A stretch of DNA of 64,000 nucleotides from Frankineae bacterium MT45 (GTDB lineage: Bacteria > Actinomycetota > Actinomycetes > Mycobacteriales > Jatrophihabitantaceae): contig LT629697.1 in NCBI GenBank assembly GCA_900100325.1, forward strand, positions 1,488,001-1,552,000. Reading direction: 5' to 3'. Below are positions 53,015 through 62,099 of this stretch, piece by piece. Each line of letters starts with the position of its first letter. Position 1 is the first letter of the stretch. Both the position numbers and the translations under genes were made by a program. Under the pieces are notes generated by a model. That model did no database searches. It had not been told where the DNA came from and was given only the letters and a program-made list of their open reading frames with translations.

Positions 53015-54610
53015 ATGACCGAATGGTTGCTGACCGCCGCCGAGCGAGGCAACGCGGATACCGGCCTGGACCGGCGCCACCCCGACTCGGTGGCGTGGAC
53101 CGGCGGCAACGAGGTGACGCCACTGGTCCACGGGGGGAGCTACTTTCCGGAACTCCTGCGCTGCGTGGGGCAGATGGTGGCCGGCGACCTGCTCCTCTTC
53201 ACCGACTGGCGCGGCGATCCGGACCAGTTGCTCGACGGCGCCGGCACCGAAGTGTCGACGGTCTTCGCGGCCGCCGCGGCCCGCGGAGTGCTGGTGCGGG
53301 GACTGGTCTGGCGCTCGCATCTGGATCGCTTCGCCTTCAGCGAGCAGCAGAATCGCCATCTCGGTGAGGAGATCGAGGCCGCGGGCGGGGAGTGCCTGCT
53401 CGATATGAGGGTGCGCCCCGGCGGCTCCCATCACCAGAAGTTCGTGGTGCTGCGACACCCGTCGCGCCCGGAACTCGACGTCGCCTTCGTGGGCGGGATC
53501 GATCTGTGTCACAGCCGAAATGACGACCACCGTCACGCCGGTGACGACCAGAGCCAGCCGATGGCCGCGGTCTATGGAGCTACCCCTCCGTGGCATGACA
53601 TCCAGGTCGCGCTGCGCGGCCCGGCGGTAGGCGATGTGGAGAGTGTCTTCCGGGAGAGGTGGAGCGATCCGGCGCCTTTATCGAGGAATCCCGTCAACGT
53701 GCTGAGCGAGCGGCTGCGCGGCGACGACCATCGCGCTCAGCCGCTGCCGCCCCAGACACCCGACCCCGAGCCCCACGGGTCGGCCCGGGTACAACTGCTG
53801 CGCACCTATCCGCGGCGTCGCCCCGGCTACCCCTTCGCCCGCGACGGGGAGCGGAGCGTGGCCCGCGGCTATCAGAAGGTCATCGCCCGGGCCCGCAGCC
53901 TCATCTACGTCGAGGACCAGTACCTCTGGTCGAGCGGGATCGTCCGCTGCTTCGCCACCGCCCTGCGCCGCAACCCCGAACTCCGCATGATTGCCGTGGT
54001 TCCGCACTACCCGGACCAGGACGGCCGGATCAGCTTGCCGCCGAATCTGATCGGGCGGCGGCAGGCGCTGCGCGAACTCCACGCGGCCGGCGGCGACCGG
54101 GTGGCGGTGTACGGCATTGAGAACCACGCCGGCACCCCGGTTTATGTGCACGCGAAGGTCTGCGTGGTCGACGACGTCTGGGCCTGTGTGGGCTCCGACA
54201 ACATCAATCGACGCTCCTGGACGCATGATTCCGAACTCTCCTGCGCCGTCGTCGACGAAGCTCTCGATGAACGCGAGCCACGCGTGATCGACGGCTACGG
54301 CGACGGCGCCCGGCGATTCGCCCGGGAGCTTCGCTTGCGGTTGGCCCGTGAGCACCTCGATCGGAGCGACGACGAGGATGGCGATCTCATCGACCCGGTG
54401 CAGGCGTTCGACGCCTTCGCCCGCAGCGCGTCCGAGCTGCAGCGGTGGGTGACCGCACCCGCCGAGCTGCCCCGCCCGTCCGGACGGCTCCGTCCGTACC
54501 GGATGCCACAGCTGTCGCGGCGGACCAGAGCCTGGGCCACGCCGCTGTACCACCTGATCTACGACCCGGACGGGCGCCCGCTGGAGCTGCGCCGCAACGA
54601 TTCGTTCTGA
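53015..54610 (+). CDS. phospholipase D family protein
   Basis: Encodes 531 residues. Two HKD motifs are intact: SHHQKFVVLRH with D in ELDVAFVGGIDL (about 140-160), and VHAKVCVVDDVWACVGSDNINRRS (about 378-402). The order and length resemble bacterial PLD-like hydrolases/transphosphatidylases (PF13091 pair). No signal peptide is evident, so it is probably cytosolic or membrane-associated. It begins 16 bases after the ABC permease and may be co-transcribed. Substrate could be phosphatidyl lipids. Confidence 0.9.
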   Translation: MTEWLLTAAERGNADTGLDRRHPDSVAWTGGNEVTPLVHGGSYFPELLRCVGQMVAGDLLLFTDWRGDPDQLLDGAGTEVSTVFAAAAARGVLVRGLVWRSHLDRFAFSEQQNRHLGEEIEAAGGECLLDMRVRPGGSHHQKFVVLRHPSRPELDVAFVGGIDLCHSRNDDHRHAGDDQSQPMAAVYGATPPWHDIQVALRGPAVGDVESVFRERWSDPAPLSRNPVNVLSERLRGDDHRAQPLPPQTPDPEPHGSARVQLLRTYPRRRPGYPFARDGERSVARGYQKVIARARSLIYVEDQYLWSSGIVRCFATALRRNPELRMIAVVPHYPDQDGRISLPPNLIGRRQALRELHAAGGDRVAVYGIENHAGTPVYVHAKVCVVDDVWACVGSDNINRRSWTHDSELSCAVVDEALDEREPRVIDGYGDGARRFARELRLRLAREHLDRSDDEDGDLIDPVQAFDAFARSASELQRWVTAPAELPRPSGRLRPYRMPQLSRRTRAWATPLYHLIYDPDGRPLELRRNDSF

Positions 54611-54640
54611 AAAATAACGGGAAACGTCTGACCGGCGTGA

Positions 54641-55840
54641 TCAGGGGCGGCGCACGACGAGCAGCGCGGTGTCGTCCTGTAGCGGCGATCCGGCGACGAG
54701 ATGATGCATCAGGTGCTGGCAGACGGCCTCGGGGTGTGCGTCGATCATCGCGTTGCGCAGCCGCATCAGCCCCTCCTCGAGGGGTTCGCTGCGCCGCTCC
54801 ACGAGGCCGTCGGTGTAGAGGACCAGTTCAGAACCACGCGGGAACTCGTGCCGGGTGGTCACCCGAGGCTGGGTCGCGCGGACTCCCAGCGGCGTCCCGA
54901 CGGCGATGGGGGCGAGGTCAGCCGGCTGTCCTGGGGTCATCAGTACCGGTGGGAGGTGCCCGGCCGAACTGATCCGGATCTCGTCATAGGGCGGGCGGAG
55001 GGTGGCGCAGACGATGGTCACCATCCCGCCGGCCTCGAAATGCTGAAGTTTCCGATCGGTGAGGGTGAGGACCTGGGCGGGATCATCCTCGACGAGGGTG
55101 AAGGAGCGCAGCGCGCTCTTCATCCGGCCCATGATGACGGCGGCGTTGAGGCCGTGGCCCGCGACGTCGCCGGTGACCAGCCAGAGCTGACCGTCTGGGG
55201 AGAGGAAGGCGTCGTACCAGTCACCGCCGACCGCGCTCCCTTCGGCCGGGACGTAACGGGCGGCGAACTCCAACTCTGGGATGCGGGGCAGCGCCGCCGG
55301 TTGCAGGCTCCGTTCGAGCAGGCGCGCCGCCGCCGTCTCGATCGCCTGCTGGCGGACCTGCGCAGCCGCGCTGACCCGCGCCGCCACCACCTCCAGCAGT
55401 TGGGTGTCGGCCCCGGTGAAGGTCCGGTTCTCCAGTCGGCCGACGTGCAGTACCCCGACGACTTCGTCCCCGCGCAGCAGCGGAACGCCGAGCATGACCT
55501 GGATGCCCTTCTCCCAGAGAATCGGGTTGTGCACCGTGGTCGAGTCGATGCGATCCAGCAGCAGCGGGCGACCGGTCGCGGCTATGGACCCGGCGAAGCC
55601 CTTCCCGATCGGTATCCGCACTCCCTGCCGCACCTCCTCCTCGAGGCCGCAGGCGGCCCGGGCAACCAGGTAGTCCGTCCCCTCGGCCACCATCAGCACG
55701 GCAGCGGTATCCGCGTCGAGGATGCTGCGCACCCGGGCCAGCAGGTTGACCAGCAGGTCATCGACGTCGAGGGCGTCGAGTGAGGCGTCAACCAGTGAGA
55801 GGAGGTCCCGCTGAAAATCCGGGTCGGGTGCCTCTTCCAT
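54641..55840 (-). CDS. GAF-domain PP2C-type (RsbU-like) serine phosphatase
   Basis: Encodes 399 residues. A GAF domain occupies about 18-165 (VLMVAEGTDYLVARAACGLEEEVRQGVRIPIGKGFAGSIAATGRPLLLD). The SpoIIE/PP2C domain at about 190-395 has EGSAVGGDWYDAF (metal-binding Asp), VTGDVAGHGLNAAVIMGRMKSALRS, LVLYTDGLVERRSEP and DDTALLVVR. It dephosphorylates an anti-anti-sigma factor by analogy to RsbU, thereby freeing a sigma factor. Convergent with the PLD gene. Confidence 0.93.
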   Translation of the reverse strand: MEEAPDPDFQRDLLSLVDASLDALDVDDLLVNLLARVRSILDADTAAVLMVAEGTDYLVARAACGLEEEVRQGVRIPIGKGFAGSIAATGRPLLLDRIDSTTVHNPILWEKGIQVMLGVPLLRGDEVVGVLHVGRLENRTFTGADTQLLEVVAARVSAAAQVRQQAIETAAARLLERSLQPAALPRIPELEFAARYVPAEGSAVGGDWYDAFLSPDGQLWLVTGDVAGHGLNAAVIMGRMKSALRSFTLVEDDPAQVLTLTDRKLQHFEAGGMVTIVCATLRPPYDEIRISSAGHLPPVLMTPGQPADLAPIAVGTPLGVRATQPRVTTRHEFPRGSELVLYTDGLVERRSEPLEEGLMRLRNAMIDAHPEAVCQHLMHHLVAGSPLQDDTALLVVRRP

Positions 55841-56012
55841 CCCGAAATCTAATCACGGCGGGGGCCAACAGGGGAGATGCGCGCCGATGAGACGCCGCGG
55901 TGCGGCCGCGGCCTGCGACAAGAGTTCATCCTGTAGGGATGATGGACGGCCGCGCCGAGGAGGCAACTATCAAATCTGATTGATAGCTGGAACCTATCGG
56001 AGGTTGGATCAA

Positions 56013-56432
56013 GTGATCAAAGCGCACCAAATGATCGAAGCAAGTGGCTTCGGGACCGGACAGGTTTTCTGGTCCATGTTGTGGTTCTTCCTCTTCTTCA
56101 TCTGGATCTGGATGCTGATCGTCGTCTTCGGCGACATCTTCCGCAGCGATGATCTCGGAGGGTGGAGCAAGGCCCTGTGGACGATCTTCATCATCATCCT
56201 TCCTTACCTCGGGGTGTTCGTGTACCTAATCGCCCGTGGTTCGAAGATGGGGGCCCACGCGGCGGCCGAGGCCCAGCAGCGTGATGCCCAGTTCCGGCAG
56301 TACGTCCAGACAGTCACCAGTGACTCCGGGGGAGGAGCGGCCGCCGAGATCGCGCGACTGGACGACCTGCGTAAGCAGGGCGTGCTCACCGACGCGGAGT
56401 TCCAGGCAGCAAAGGCGAAGGCGCTCTCCTGA
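56013..56432 (+). CDS. PLDc_N/SHOCT small membrane protein
   Basis: Encodes 139 residues from GTG 56013 with CGGAGG 8 bases upstream. Helices FWSMLWFFLFFIWIWMLIVVFGDIF and WTIFIIILPYLGVFVYLIARG form the PLDc_N-type two-span domain with the conserved DIFR. The C-terminal EIARLDDLRKQGVLTDAEFQAAKAKALS is a SHOCT domain. Function unknown. Confidence 0.88.
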   Translation: MIKAHQMIEASGFGTGQVFWSMLWFFLFFIWIWMLIVVFGDIFRSDDLGGWSKALWTIFIIILPYLGVFVYLIARGSKMGAHAAAEAQQRDAQFRQYVQTVTSDSGGGAAAEIARLDDLRKQGVLTDAEFQAAKAKALS

Positions 56433-56454
56433 CGCGCCTGCCTGGGCAATGACA

Positions 56455-56505
56455 GTTGCCAGGCAATGGCATTTGGCAAGCGTTGGCAAGGCATTGGCAG
56501 GGCAT
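56455..56505 (+). repeat. TTGGCAAG-like short tandem repeats
   Basis: TTGGCAAG at 56473 and 56483 and TTGGCAG at 56494 are spaced 10 and 11 bases apart, each followed by GC(A). They are preceded by TTGCCAGGCAATGGCA, which is a partly inverted version. Lies between a stop codon and the next promoter region. Confidence 0.6.
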
Positions 56506-56530
56506 TTCACCCCTCGTGGGTGATGGCGCC

Positions 56531-56568
56531 GCCCCGCCGTCGGACTTCACTGTTGTCGGCGGCGGGGC
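56531..56568 (+). terminator. possible weak terminator stem
   Basis: GCCCCGCCG at 56531-56539 pairs with CGGCGGGGC at 56560-56568 across a 20-base loop, 100 bases after the SHOCT gene. The stem is strong but the loop is long, so its role is uncertain. Confidence 0.35.
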
Positions 56569-56610
56569 CGCGCTTCACACAAGTTGAGCGTTTAGCAATC
56601 GGGAGAAACG

Positions 56611-57003
56611 ATGTCACAGAGCAGAAGTAGTACTGCGGTCGGGCTGACCCTCTTTGCCGCCATCACCATGATGGTTCTCGGCGGCTTCGACATCCTGCAG
56701 GGCCTTGCCGCGATCATCCGCCAGCATTACTACGTGATCGGAACCAACTACGTCTACAAGGTCAACGTCACGACCTGGGGCTGGATCCATCTGATCCTCG
56801 GTCTGCTCACACTGGCCGCCGGTATCGGCCTGCTCAGTGGCTTCCTGTGGGCTCGGATCTTGGGCATCATCTTCGCGGTCGGGATCGCGATCACCAACTT
56901 CATGTGGCTGCCCTACTACCCGATCTGGGCGATCCTCATCATCGCTACCAGCGTGGTGGTCATCTGGGCCCTCGCTGCGCACGGCAGAGAGATAGCCGAG
57001 TAG
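56611..57003 (+). CDS. DUF7144 four-span membrane protein
   Basis: Encodes 130 residues. Four helices: VGLTLFAAITMMVLGGFDILQGLAAI, WGWIHLILGLLTLAAGIGLLSG, WARILGIIFAVGIAITNFMWLP and YPIWAILIIATSVVVIWAL. The phrases NVTTWGWIHLILG and FMWLPYYPIW are typical of DUF7144 proteins of actinobacteria, whose role is unknown. A gggagaaacg region precedes the ATG. A strong intrinsic terminator follows at 57019. Confidence 0.85.
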   Translation: MSQSRSSTAVGLTLFAAITMMVLGGFDILQGLAAIIRQHYYVIGTNYVYKVNVTTWGWIHLILGLLTLAAGIGLLSGFLWARILGIIFAVGIAITNFMWLPYYPIWAILIIATSVVVIWALAAHGREIAE

Positions 57004-57018
57004 CAGCATCCGCTCTCT

Positions 57019-57060
57019 GCAGTGAGGCCGGCGCATGTCGCCGGCCTCACTGCTTTTTTT
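57019..57060 (+). terminator. intrinsic (Rho-independent) terminator
   Basis: A perfect 15-bp stem: GCAGTGAGGCCGGCG, loop CATGT, CGCCGGCCTCACTGC, followed at once by seven T residues. It starts 16 bases after the stop codon of the DUF7144 gene. It is the only terminator in the window with a T-tract. Confidence 0.95.
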
Positions 57061-57272
57061 ATGTGCGAGTGCCGGCGTGGAGCCCCCGTTTTCCCGGCAC
57101 GGGGGCACTTTCATTCGATGTGGATGAGCCGCGTGTGAACTGCGCGCGACACGCTTTGTCGGGACTCTCCGAATCCTGCCTGAGACGGCCTGTAGTGCTC
57201 GGCAAGGGACGCCGCCGGTCCTATCGCTAGTGCACAGGTAAACACTCAGGTTGGTAGCTCAAGGGAGAGTTC

Positions 57273-58748
57273 ATGTCCGCAATGGATGTACCTGCCAATG
57301 ATCTGACCGCGAGCAAGTCAGCGGCCAAGGCGGTGCCGATCCCCAAGCCGAACAAGATCACCTGGCTTTCGCTGGCGTTCATGACCACGGCGTCGGTGGC
57401 CAGCCTCCGCTCGGCCCCAACGATGGCCGTCTACGGGCTCGCCTGCGTCTTCCTCTACGTCGTGCCGGCGATCGTCTTCCTGCTGCCCCAGTCGCTGGTG
57501 GCGGCAGAGTTGGCATCGGGATGGTCGGGCGGGGTGTTCCGCTGGGTGACTGAGGGGCTATCCGGGCCGTGGGGACTGCTGGCCGTCTGGTGCCAGTTCG
57601 CCATGACGATCTTCTACTATCCGACGCTGCTCGGCTTTGTCGCCAGCACCCTGGCCTACGTCTTCAACCCCGATCTCGCCTCCAACGGCGTATACACCGG
57701 GATCGTGATCATCACCGTCTTCTGGCTCGGGGTCTTCATGTCAGCCCGAGGCGGCACCGGCGGGATCGCGAAGCTCGCCTCGAGCGGGCTGATCGTCGGC
57801 ACGCTGGTTCCCGGCGCCATCCTCGTGGTGCTCGGCATCATCTACCTGCTGCAGGGCAACGCCTCGGCCGCGCCGATGGACTCGGCCCACCTCTTCCCGG
57901 CCTGGACGGGCGTGGCCAGCCTAGTGCTGATCGTGAACAACTTCCTCTCCTACTCCGGCATGGAGATGAACGCGGTGCACGTCTCGTCGCTGCGTGATCC
58001 CCGCAAGGACTTCCCCAAGGCGATGTTCTTCGCCGCCGGCCTGGTGCTGCTCATCTTCATCCTCCCGGCGCTGGCCATCAGCTGGGTCGTCCCGGCCGAT
58101 CAGCTCAGCCTCACCGCCGGTGTCATGCAGGCCTTCTCCGAGTTCTTCGCCTACTTCCACATCACCCGGCTGGTCCCGATAGTGGCGATCGCCCTGGTCT
58201 GCGCGTCGGGCGCCGGAATGCTGACCTGGCTGGCCGGCCCGTCGAAGGGTCTGGTGCTCATCGCCAACAAGGAGGGGTACCTGCCGCCGCTATTCCAGCG
58301 GACGAACGAGAACGGCATCCCGGTGAACATCCTGGTGGCTCAGGGGGGCGTCACCACCGTCATCGCCCTGCTTTACGCGCTCATCCCGTCGGTCTCGAGC
58401 GCCTACTGGATCCTCAGCGTGATGACGACGCAGGTGTATCTCATCGTGTATCTGCTGATGTTCGTGGCCGCCGTCCGGCTGCGCCGCACCCAGCCGGACG
58501 TGGATCGCGGCTACCGCGCCCCGATGCTCAGCTTCCTCTGCGGAGTCGGCTTCCTGGCCTCGGCGGCGGCGATCGTGATCGGCTTCGTGCCACCGTCGCA
58601 GTTCGCGAACGGAAACGCCGGCGCCTATGTCGGGATCATCCTGGCCGGCACGGTGCTGATCGGGCTCCTCCCGCCGTGGCTCTTCCTGAAGCTGCGTAAA
58701 CCAAGCTGGAAGGTTGAGGAATCGGCCGATGCGGCGGTGACGTCATGA
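57273..58748 (+). CDS. APC-superfamily amino-acid permease
   Basis: Encodes 491 residues with about twelve helices. The segment KITWLSLAFMTTASVASLRSAPTMAVYGLA and the loop SYSGMEMNAVHVSSLRDPRKDFPKAMF are those of the glutamate/GABA antiporter (GadC-like) and amino-acid permease group. GGTGGIAKLASSGLIVGTLVPG and TWLAGPSKGLVLIANKEGYLPPLFQRTNENGIPV further match it. Substrate is probably a glutamate-like or branched amino acid. Ends with ATGA-type overlap on the following gene. Confidence 0.88.
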   Translation: MSAMDVPANDLTASKSAAKAVPIPKPNKITWLSLAFMTTASVASLRSAPTMAVYGLACVFLYVVPAIVFLLPQSLVAAELASGWSGGVFRWVTEGLSGPWGLLAVWCQFAMTIFYYPTLLGFVASTLAYVFNPDLASNGVYTGIVIITVFWLGVFMSARGGTGGIAKLASSGLIVGTLVPGAILVVLGIIYLLQGNASAAPMDSAHLFPAWTGVASLVLIVNNFLSYSGMEMNAVHVSSLRDPRKDFPKAMFFAAGLVLLIFILPALAISWVVPADQLSLTAGVMQAFSEFFAYFHITRLVPIVAIALVCASGAGMLTWLAGPSKGLVLIANKEGYLPPLFQRTNENGIPVNILVAQGGVTTVIALLYALIPSVSSAYWILSVMTTQVYLIVYLLMFVAAVRLRRTQPDVDRGYRAPMLSFLCGVGFLASAAAIVIGFVPPSQFANGNAGAYVGIILAGTVLIGLLPPWLFLKLRKPSWKVEESADAAVTS

Positions 58749-59206
58749 CGACCACCGAGAACGCTCCGGTCGCGCCTGAGTCGGAGAAGAGCAATCGGGT
58801 TCTGTACTGGGTAGTGGCGATCGTCGTGGTGATCCTCGTCGTCATCGGCCTCTTCGCCTTCAAAGAGGCGAAGACCAACCAGGATGCCAAGGACAAAGCC
58901 CATACGCTGTCACAGAAACTCACCTCCGCCGGGCTGACGGCCCCGAAGGAGGAGACGCTGGTCCGCACCTTCGGCACCGACGGCGGTGCGGTCTGTGAGA
59001 ACCCGGCCAATGCGCTCGGGAAGGCGACTCTCCTCTCCCTGCTGAGCAACGGGGCGTCCTTCGTCGGGCAGCGTCCGGTGATCGTGGACCGCCGGGTGCT
59101 GCAGGGTGAACTGCTGATCCTGCAGACCTACTGCCCGGAGAAGGTCAGCAAGTACCAGGACGCGATCGACAAGCTCAAGACGGCCGACGTGATCCGGCAG
59201 AAATGA
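58745..59206 (+). CDS. membrane-anchored hypothetical protein
   Basis: Encodes 153 residues. NRVLYWVVAIVVVILVVIGLFAF (about 18-40) is one transmembrane helix; the C-terminal 110 residues are extracytoplasmic and contain two Cys (VCENPANALG and TYCPEKVSKYQ) that may form a disulfide. It overlaps the permease by 4 bases and the MFS gene by 4 bases, so it is part of their transcript and may be an accessory lipoprotein-like component, though it has no lipobox. Confidence 0.75.
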   Translation: MTTTENAPVAPESEKSNRVLYWVVAIVVVILVVIGLFAFKEAKTNQDAKDKAHTLSQKLTSAGLTAPKEETLVRTFGTDGGAVCENPANALGKATLLSLLSNGASFVGQRPVIVDRRVLQGELLILQTYCPEKVSKYQDAIDKLKTADVIRQK

Positions 59207-60720
59207 CCGCAACCAGCCAGGCCCCTCAGGCCGGCACCGCAGCGCACTGGGGTGTCCTGGCCGCAGCCTGCGTGTCGGCACTCGTGGTCAACGCCAACAC
59301 CTCGGCCGTCACGATCCTGCTGCCGGCCATCAGTGAGGACCTGCACGCCCCCATCTCGCAACTGCAGTGGGCGGTGACCGGCTACATGCTGGTCGGGGCC
59401 GCGGTGATCGTCACGTCCGGAGCGCTGGGTGACGTCTTCGGCCGGCGCCGCATCTTCATGGGCGGCCTGGTGCTCTTCGTCGCCTCCTGCGTGCTGATCG
59501 CGCTCTCCTCGAACTCGGCCGGGGTGATCATCGGTCGGATGATCCAGGGCGCGGCCGGATCCACGATCCTCGCCTGTGGCATGAGCCTGCTCTCGGTGGC
59601 CGCCTCCGGCGCCGCCCAGATGAAGGCGATCACGCTCTGGGGAGCGGCCTCGGCCGCCGGAGCCGCCCTCGGCCCGCTGCTCGGCGGGCTACTCGTCAGC
59701 TCGACCGGCTGGCAGGGACTCTTCTGGATCGACGCCCTGATCGCGGCCGCCTGCATCCCGCTGACGATCTTCACGGTGCAGGAGTCACGCGACCCGAATC
59801 GTTCGCACTCGATCGACGTCTACGGCACCGTGCTCATCGCCGCGATCCTGGTGCCGGTGGTGCTGGCCCTGAGCGAAGGCAGCCAGTGGGGCTGGCTCTC
59901 GGTGGCCACCATAGGCTGCCTGGTCATCTCGGCGGCCAGCGTCGTCGGCTTCGTGGTCGTCGAGCGCCGGGTGGCCGCACCGCTCGTCGACCTCCAGCTC
60001 TTCGCCAACCGGGCGCTGGTCGGGGCAACGCTGGCCATCCTCATCGTGGCTGGCGTCCTGAATGGCCTGATGTATGTCCTCAGCCTCTACTTCCAAGACC
60101 CGGACGCGTACGGAATGACCGCCTTCGAGGCTGGCCTGGCCACCCTGCCGGCCGCCGCCGCGCTGATCGTGATCACCCCGGTGATCACGCCGATCGCCGT
60201 GAAGATCGGCACCCGGGCCGCGGTCGTGGCCGGCTTCATCGCGGCCACCGTCGGCCTGGCCGTCCTCTCCTTCGCTCACGCCTCCTGGACCTACGGGGTT
60301 CTGGTCGTCCCGCTGCTCATCGCCGCGGCCGGGCTCGGGCTCTCCAACGGCCCGGCCTCGGCCGCCTCAACCGCCGTAGTGTCGGCCGACGAGGTCGGGC
60401 AGGCCTCCGGCATCTCGAATATGGCCCGCTACGTCGGTGGTTCCCTCGCGGTCGCCGCGGTGGGGGCCGTCTACTCCAGCGTGACGGCCAACCATCTCCA
60501 CGGCGGCTCGAGCCCAGGAGACGCGCTGGCCACCGGCCTGGCCCGGGCCTGCCTGCTCATGGCGATCATGTGCGCCGCCGGGGTCGCGCTGGGGGTGCTG
60601 GCCGCGGTTCGCCACCGTCCATCCTCGTCCCGTCCGGTCGACCGGGCCGCCGCCGCAGCCGCGGTATCGCACACGATCGCACCGCCGGCCCAGGTGCCGG
60701 CTGGTTCAGCAACCAGTTGA
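59203..60720 (+). CDS. MFS transporter of the DHA2 family
   Basis: Encodes 505 residues with 14 expected helices. Motif A is GALGDVFGRRRIFMGGLVLF (about 69-88), and GRMIQGAAGSTILACGMSLLSVAA (about 109-132) and WGAASAAGAALGPLLGGLLVSSTGWQGLFWID (about 147-178) are the DHA2 phrases. Probable proton-driven exporter of drugs or metabolites. It overlaps the previous gene (ATGA) and is 11 bases from the peptidase gene, so it is in the same operon. Confidence 0.9.
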   Translation: MTATSQAPQAGTAAHWGVLAAACVSALVVNANTSAVTILLPAISEDLHAPISQLQWAVTGYMLVGAAVIVTSGALGDVFGRRRIFMGGLVLFVASCVLIALSSNSAGVIIGRMIQGAAGSTILACGMSLLSVAASGAAQMKAITLWGAASAAGAALGPLLGGLLVSSTGWQGLFWIDALIAAACIPLTIFTVQESRDPNRSHSIDVYGTVLIAAILVPVVLALSEGSQWGWLSVATIGCLVISAASVVGFVVVERRVAAPLVDLQLFANRALVGATLAILIVAGVLNGLMYVLSLYFQDPDAYGMTAFEAGLATLPAAAALIVITPVITPIAVKIGTRAAVVAGFIAATVGLAVLSFAHASWTYGVLVVPLLIAAAGLGLSNGPASAASTAVVSADEVGQASGISNMARYVGGSLAVAAVGAVYSSVTANHLHGGSSPGDALATGLARACLLMAIMCAAGVALGVLAAVRHRPSSSRPVDRAAAAAAVSHTIAPPAQVPAGSATS

Positions 60721-60731
60721 AGGGATAGCCA

Positions 60732-62099
60732 ATGTCTGCCGACCTCCGGGAAGCAGTAGCCGGGTTGATGGATCGCGCGCGGGAGGACCTGACTCAACTC
60801 GTCTCGTTCAAGTCGGTGGCCGATCCGAAGCTTTATCCGCAGGAGGAGTGCACCCGCACCGCGCAGTGGATCATCGACGCCTTCACCGAGTTGGGGCTGC
60901 AGGAGGTGAGCATGTCGCCCACCCCGGACGGGAGCATGGCGGTGCACGGCAGCGCCCCGGTTCCCGACGGCGGGTCGGAGGTGCCGACGGTGCTCCTCTA
61001 CTGCCACTACGACGTCCAGCCGCCGCTCGGCGAAGAGAACTGGGGCACGCCCGTCTTCGAACTTACCGAGAAGGATGGCCGCTGGTTCGGTCGCGGTGCG
61101 GCCGACTGCAAGGGCAACATCGTTATGCACCTCACCGCACTACGGGCCCTGAAGCAGGTCTACGGCGATTTCCGCTGCGGAATCAAGCTGATCAGCGAAG
61201 GTTCGGAGGAGCAGGGCACCGGCGGTCTCGAGGAGTTCGTACCGGAGAACACCGAGTTGCTCCGGGCCGACGCGATCCTGGTCTGCGACACCGGAAACTT
61301 CGCCGTCGGCATCCCGACGCTCACGACGACGCTGCGCGGGATGACCAATATCGACATCACCCTGGAGGCCCTCGACAGTCCGATGCACTCCGGGATGTTC
61401 GGCGGCCCGGCCCCCGACCCGGTGGCGGCGCTGCTCACGATGCTCGCCTCCATGCGGGATGCCGAGGGAAACACGACCATTGACGGCCTGGAGAACACCC
61501 AGCGATGGGAAGGGGTCGACTACCCGGTCGAGCAGTTTCGGGCCGACTCCAACGTCAACGACGGCGTCGAGCTCATCGGCAGCGGCTCGGTGGCCGACAT
61601 GCTGTGGGCCCGGCCGGCGGTGACCGTCCTCGGCATCGACATCCCGCCGGTGATCGGATCCGCCTCCGTGGTGCAGGCCTCCGTCTCGGCCCGGGTCAGC
61701 CTGCGCGTCCCGCCGGGGATGGACGGAAAGGCGGCCCAGGACGCGCTGGTGGAGCATCTGCGTTCCCGCGTCCCATGGAACCTCGGCTGCACGATCGAGC
61801 GGGTGGCTCTCGGTGACCCGTTCGTCGGGACACTGCACGGTAAGGGTTTCGACGCGCTCAAGAGCGCGATGGAGGAGGCCTACGGCCACCCCCTGGCGAC
61901 CGCCGGGCAGGGCGGTTCGATCCCGCTCTGCAACGTCTTCGCCGACACCTTCCCGGAGGCCGAGATCTTCCTGATGGGCGTTGAGGAACCGCAGTGCCTG
62001 ATTCATGCGCCCAACGAGAGCGTCGACCCCTCGGAGATCGAACGGGTCGCCCTGGCCGAGGCGCTCTTCCTGGCCGGCTACGCCGAGGCGGGGCGCTGA
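60732..62099 (+). CDS. M20-family dipeptidase
   Basis: Encodes 455 residues, normal for M20 dipeptidases (CNDP/PepV group). Metal-site residues: LYCHYDVQPP (His about 92), GRGAADCKGNIVMH (Asp about 124), SEGSEEQGTGG (catalytic Glu pair about 158), VCDTGNF (Asp), and the C-terminal ECQ-type LIHAPNESVDPSE. A zinc peptidase that removes C-terminal or N-terminal amino acids from dipeptides. Overlaps the M24 gene at TGATG. Confidence 0.93.
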   Translation: MSADLREAVAGLMDRAREDLTQLVSFKSVADPKLYPQEECTRTAQWIIDAFTELGLQEVSMSPTPDGSMAVHGSAPVPDGGSEVPTVLLYCHYDVQPPLGEENWGTPVFELTEKDGRWFGRGAADCKGNIVMHLTALRALKQVYGDFRCGIKLISEGSEEQGTGGLEEFVPENTELLRADAILVCDTGNFAVGIPTLTTTLRGMTNIDITLEALDSPMHSGMFGGPAPDPVAALLTMLASMRDAEGNTTIDGLENTQRWEGVDYPVEQFRADSNVNDGVELIGSGSVADMLWARPAVTVLGIDIPPVIGSASVVQASVSARVSLRVPPGMDGKAAQDALVEHLRSRVPWNLGCTIERVALGDPFVGTLHGKGFDALKSAMEEAYGHPLATAGQGGSIPLCNVFADTFPEAEIFLMGVEEPQCLIHAPNESVDPSEIERVALAEALFLAGYAEAGR

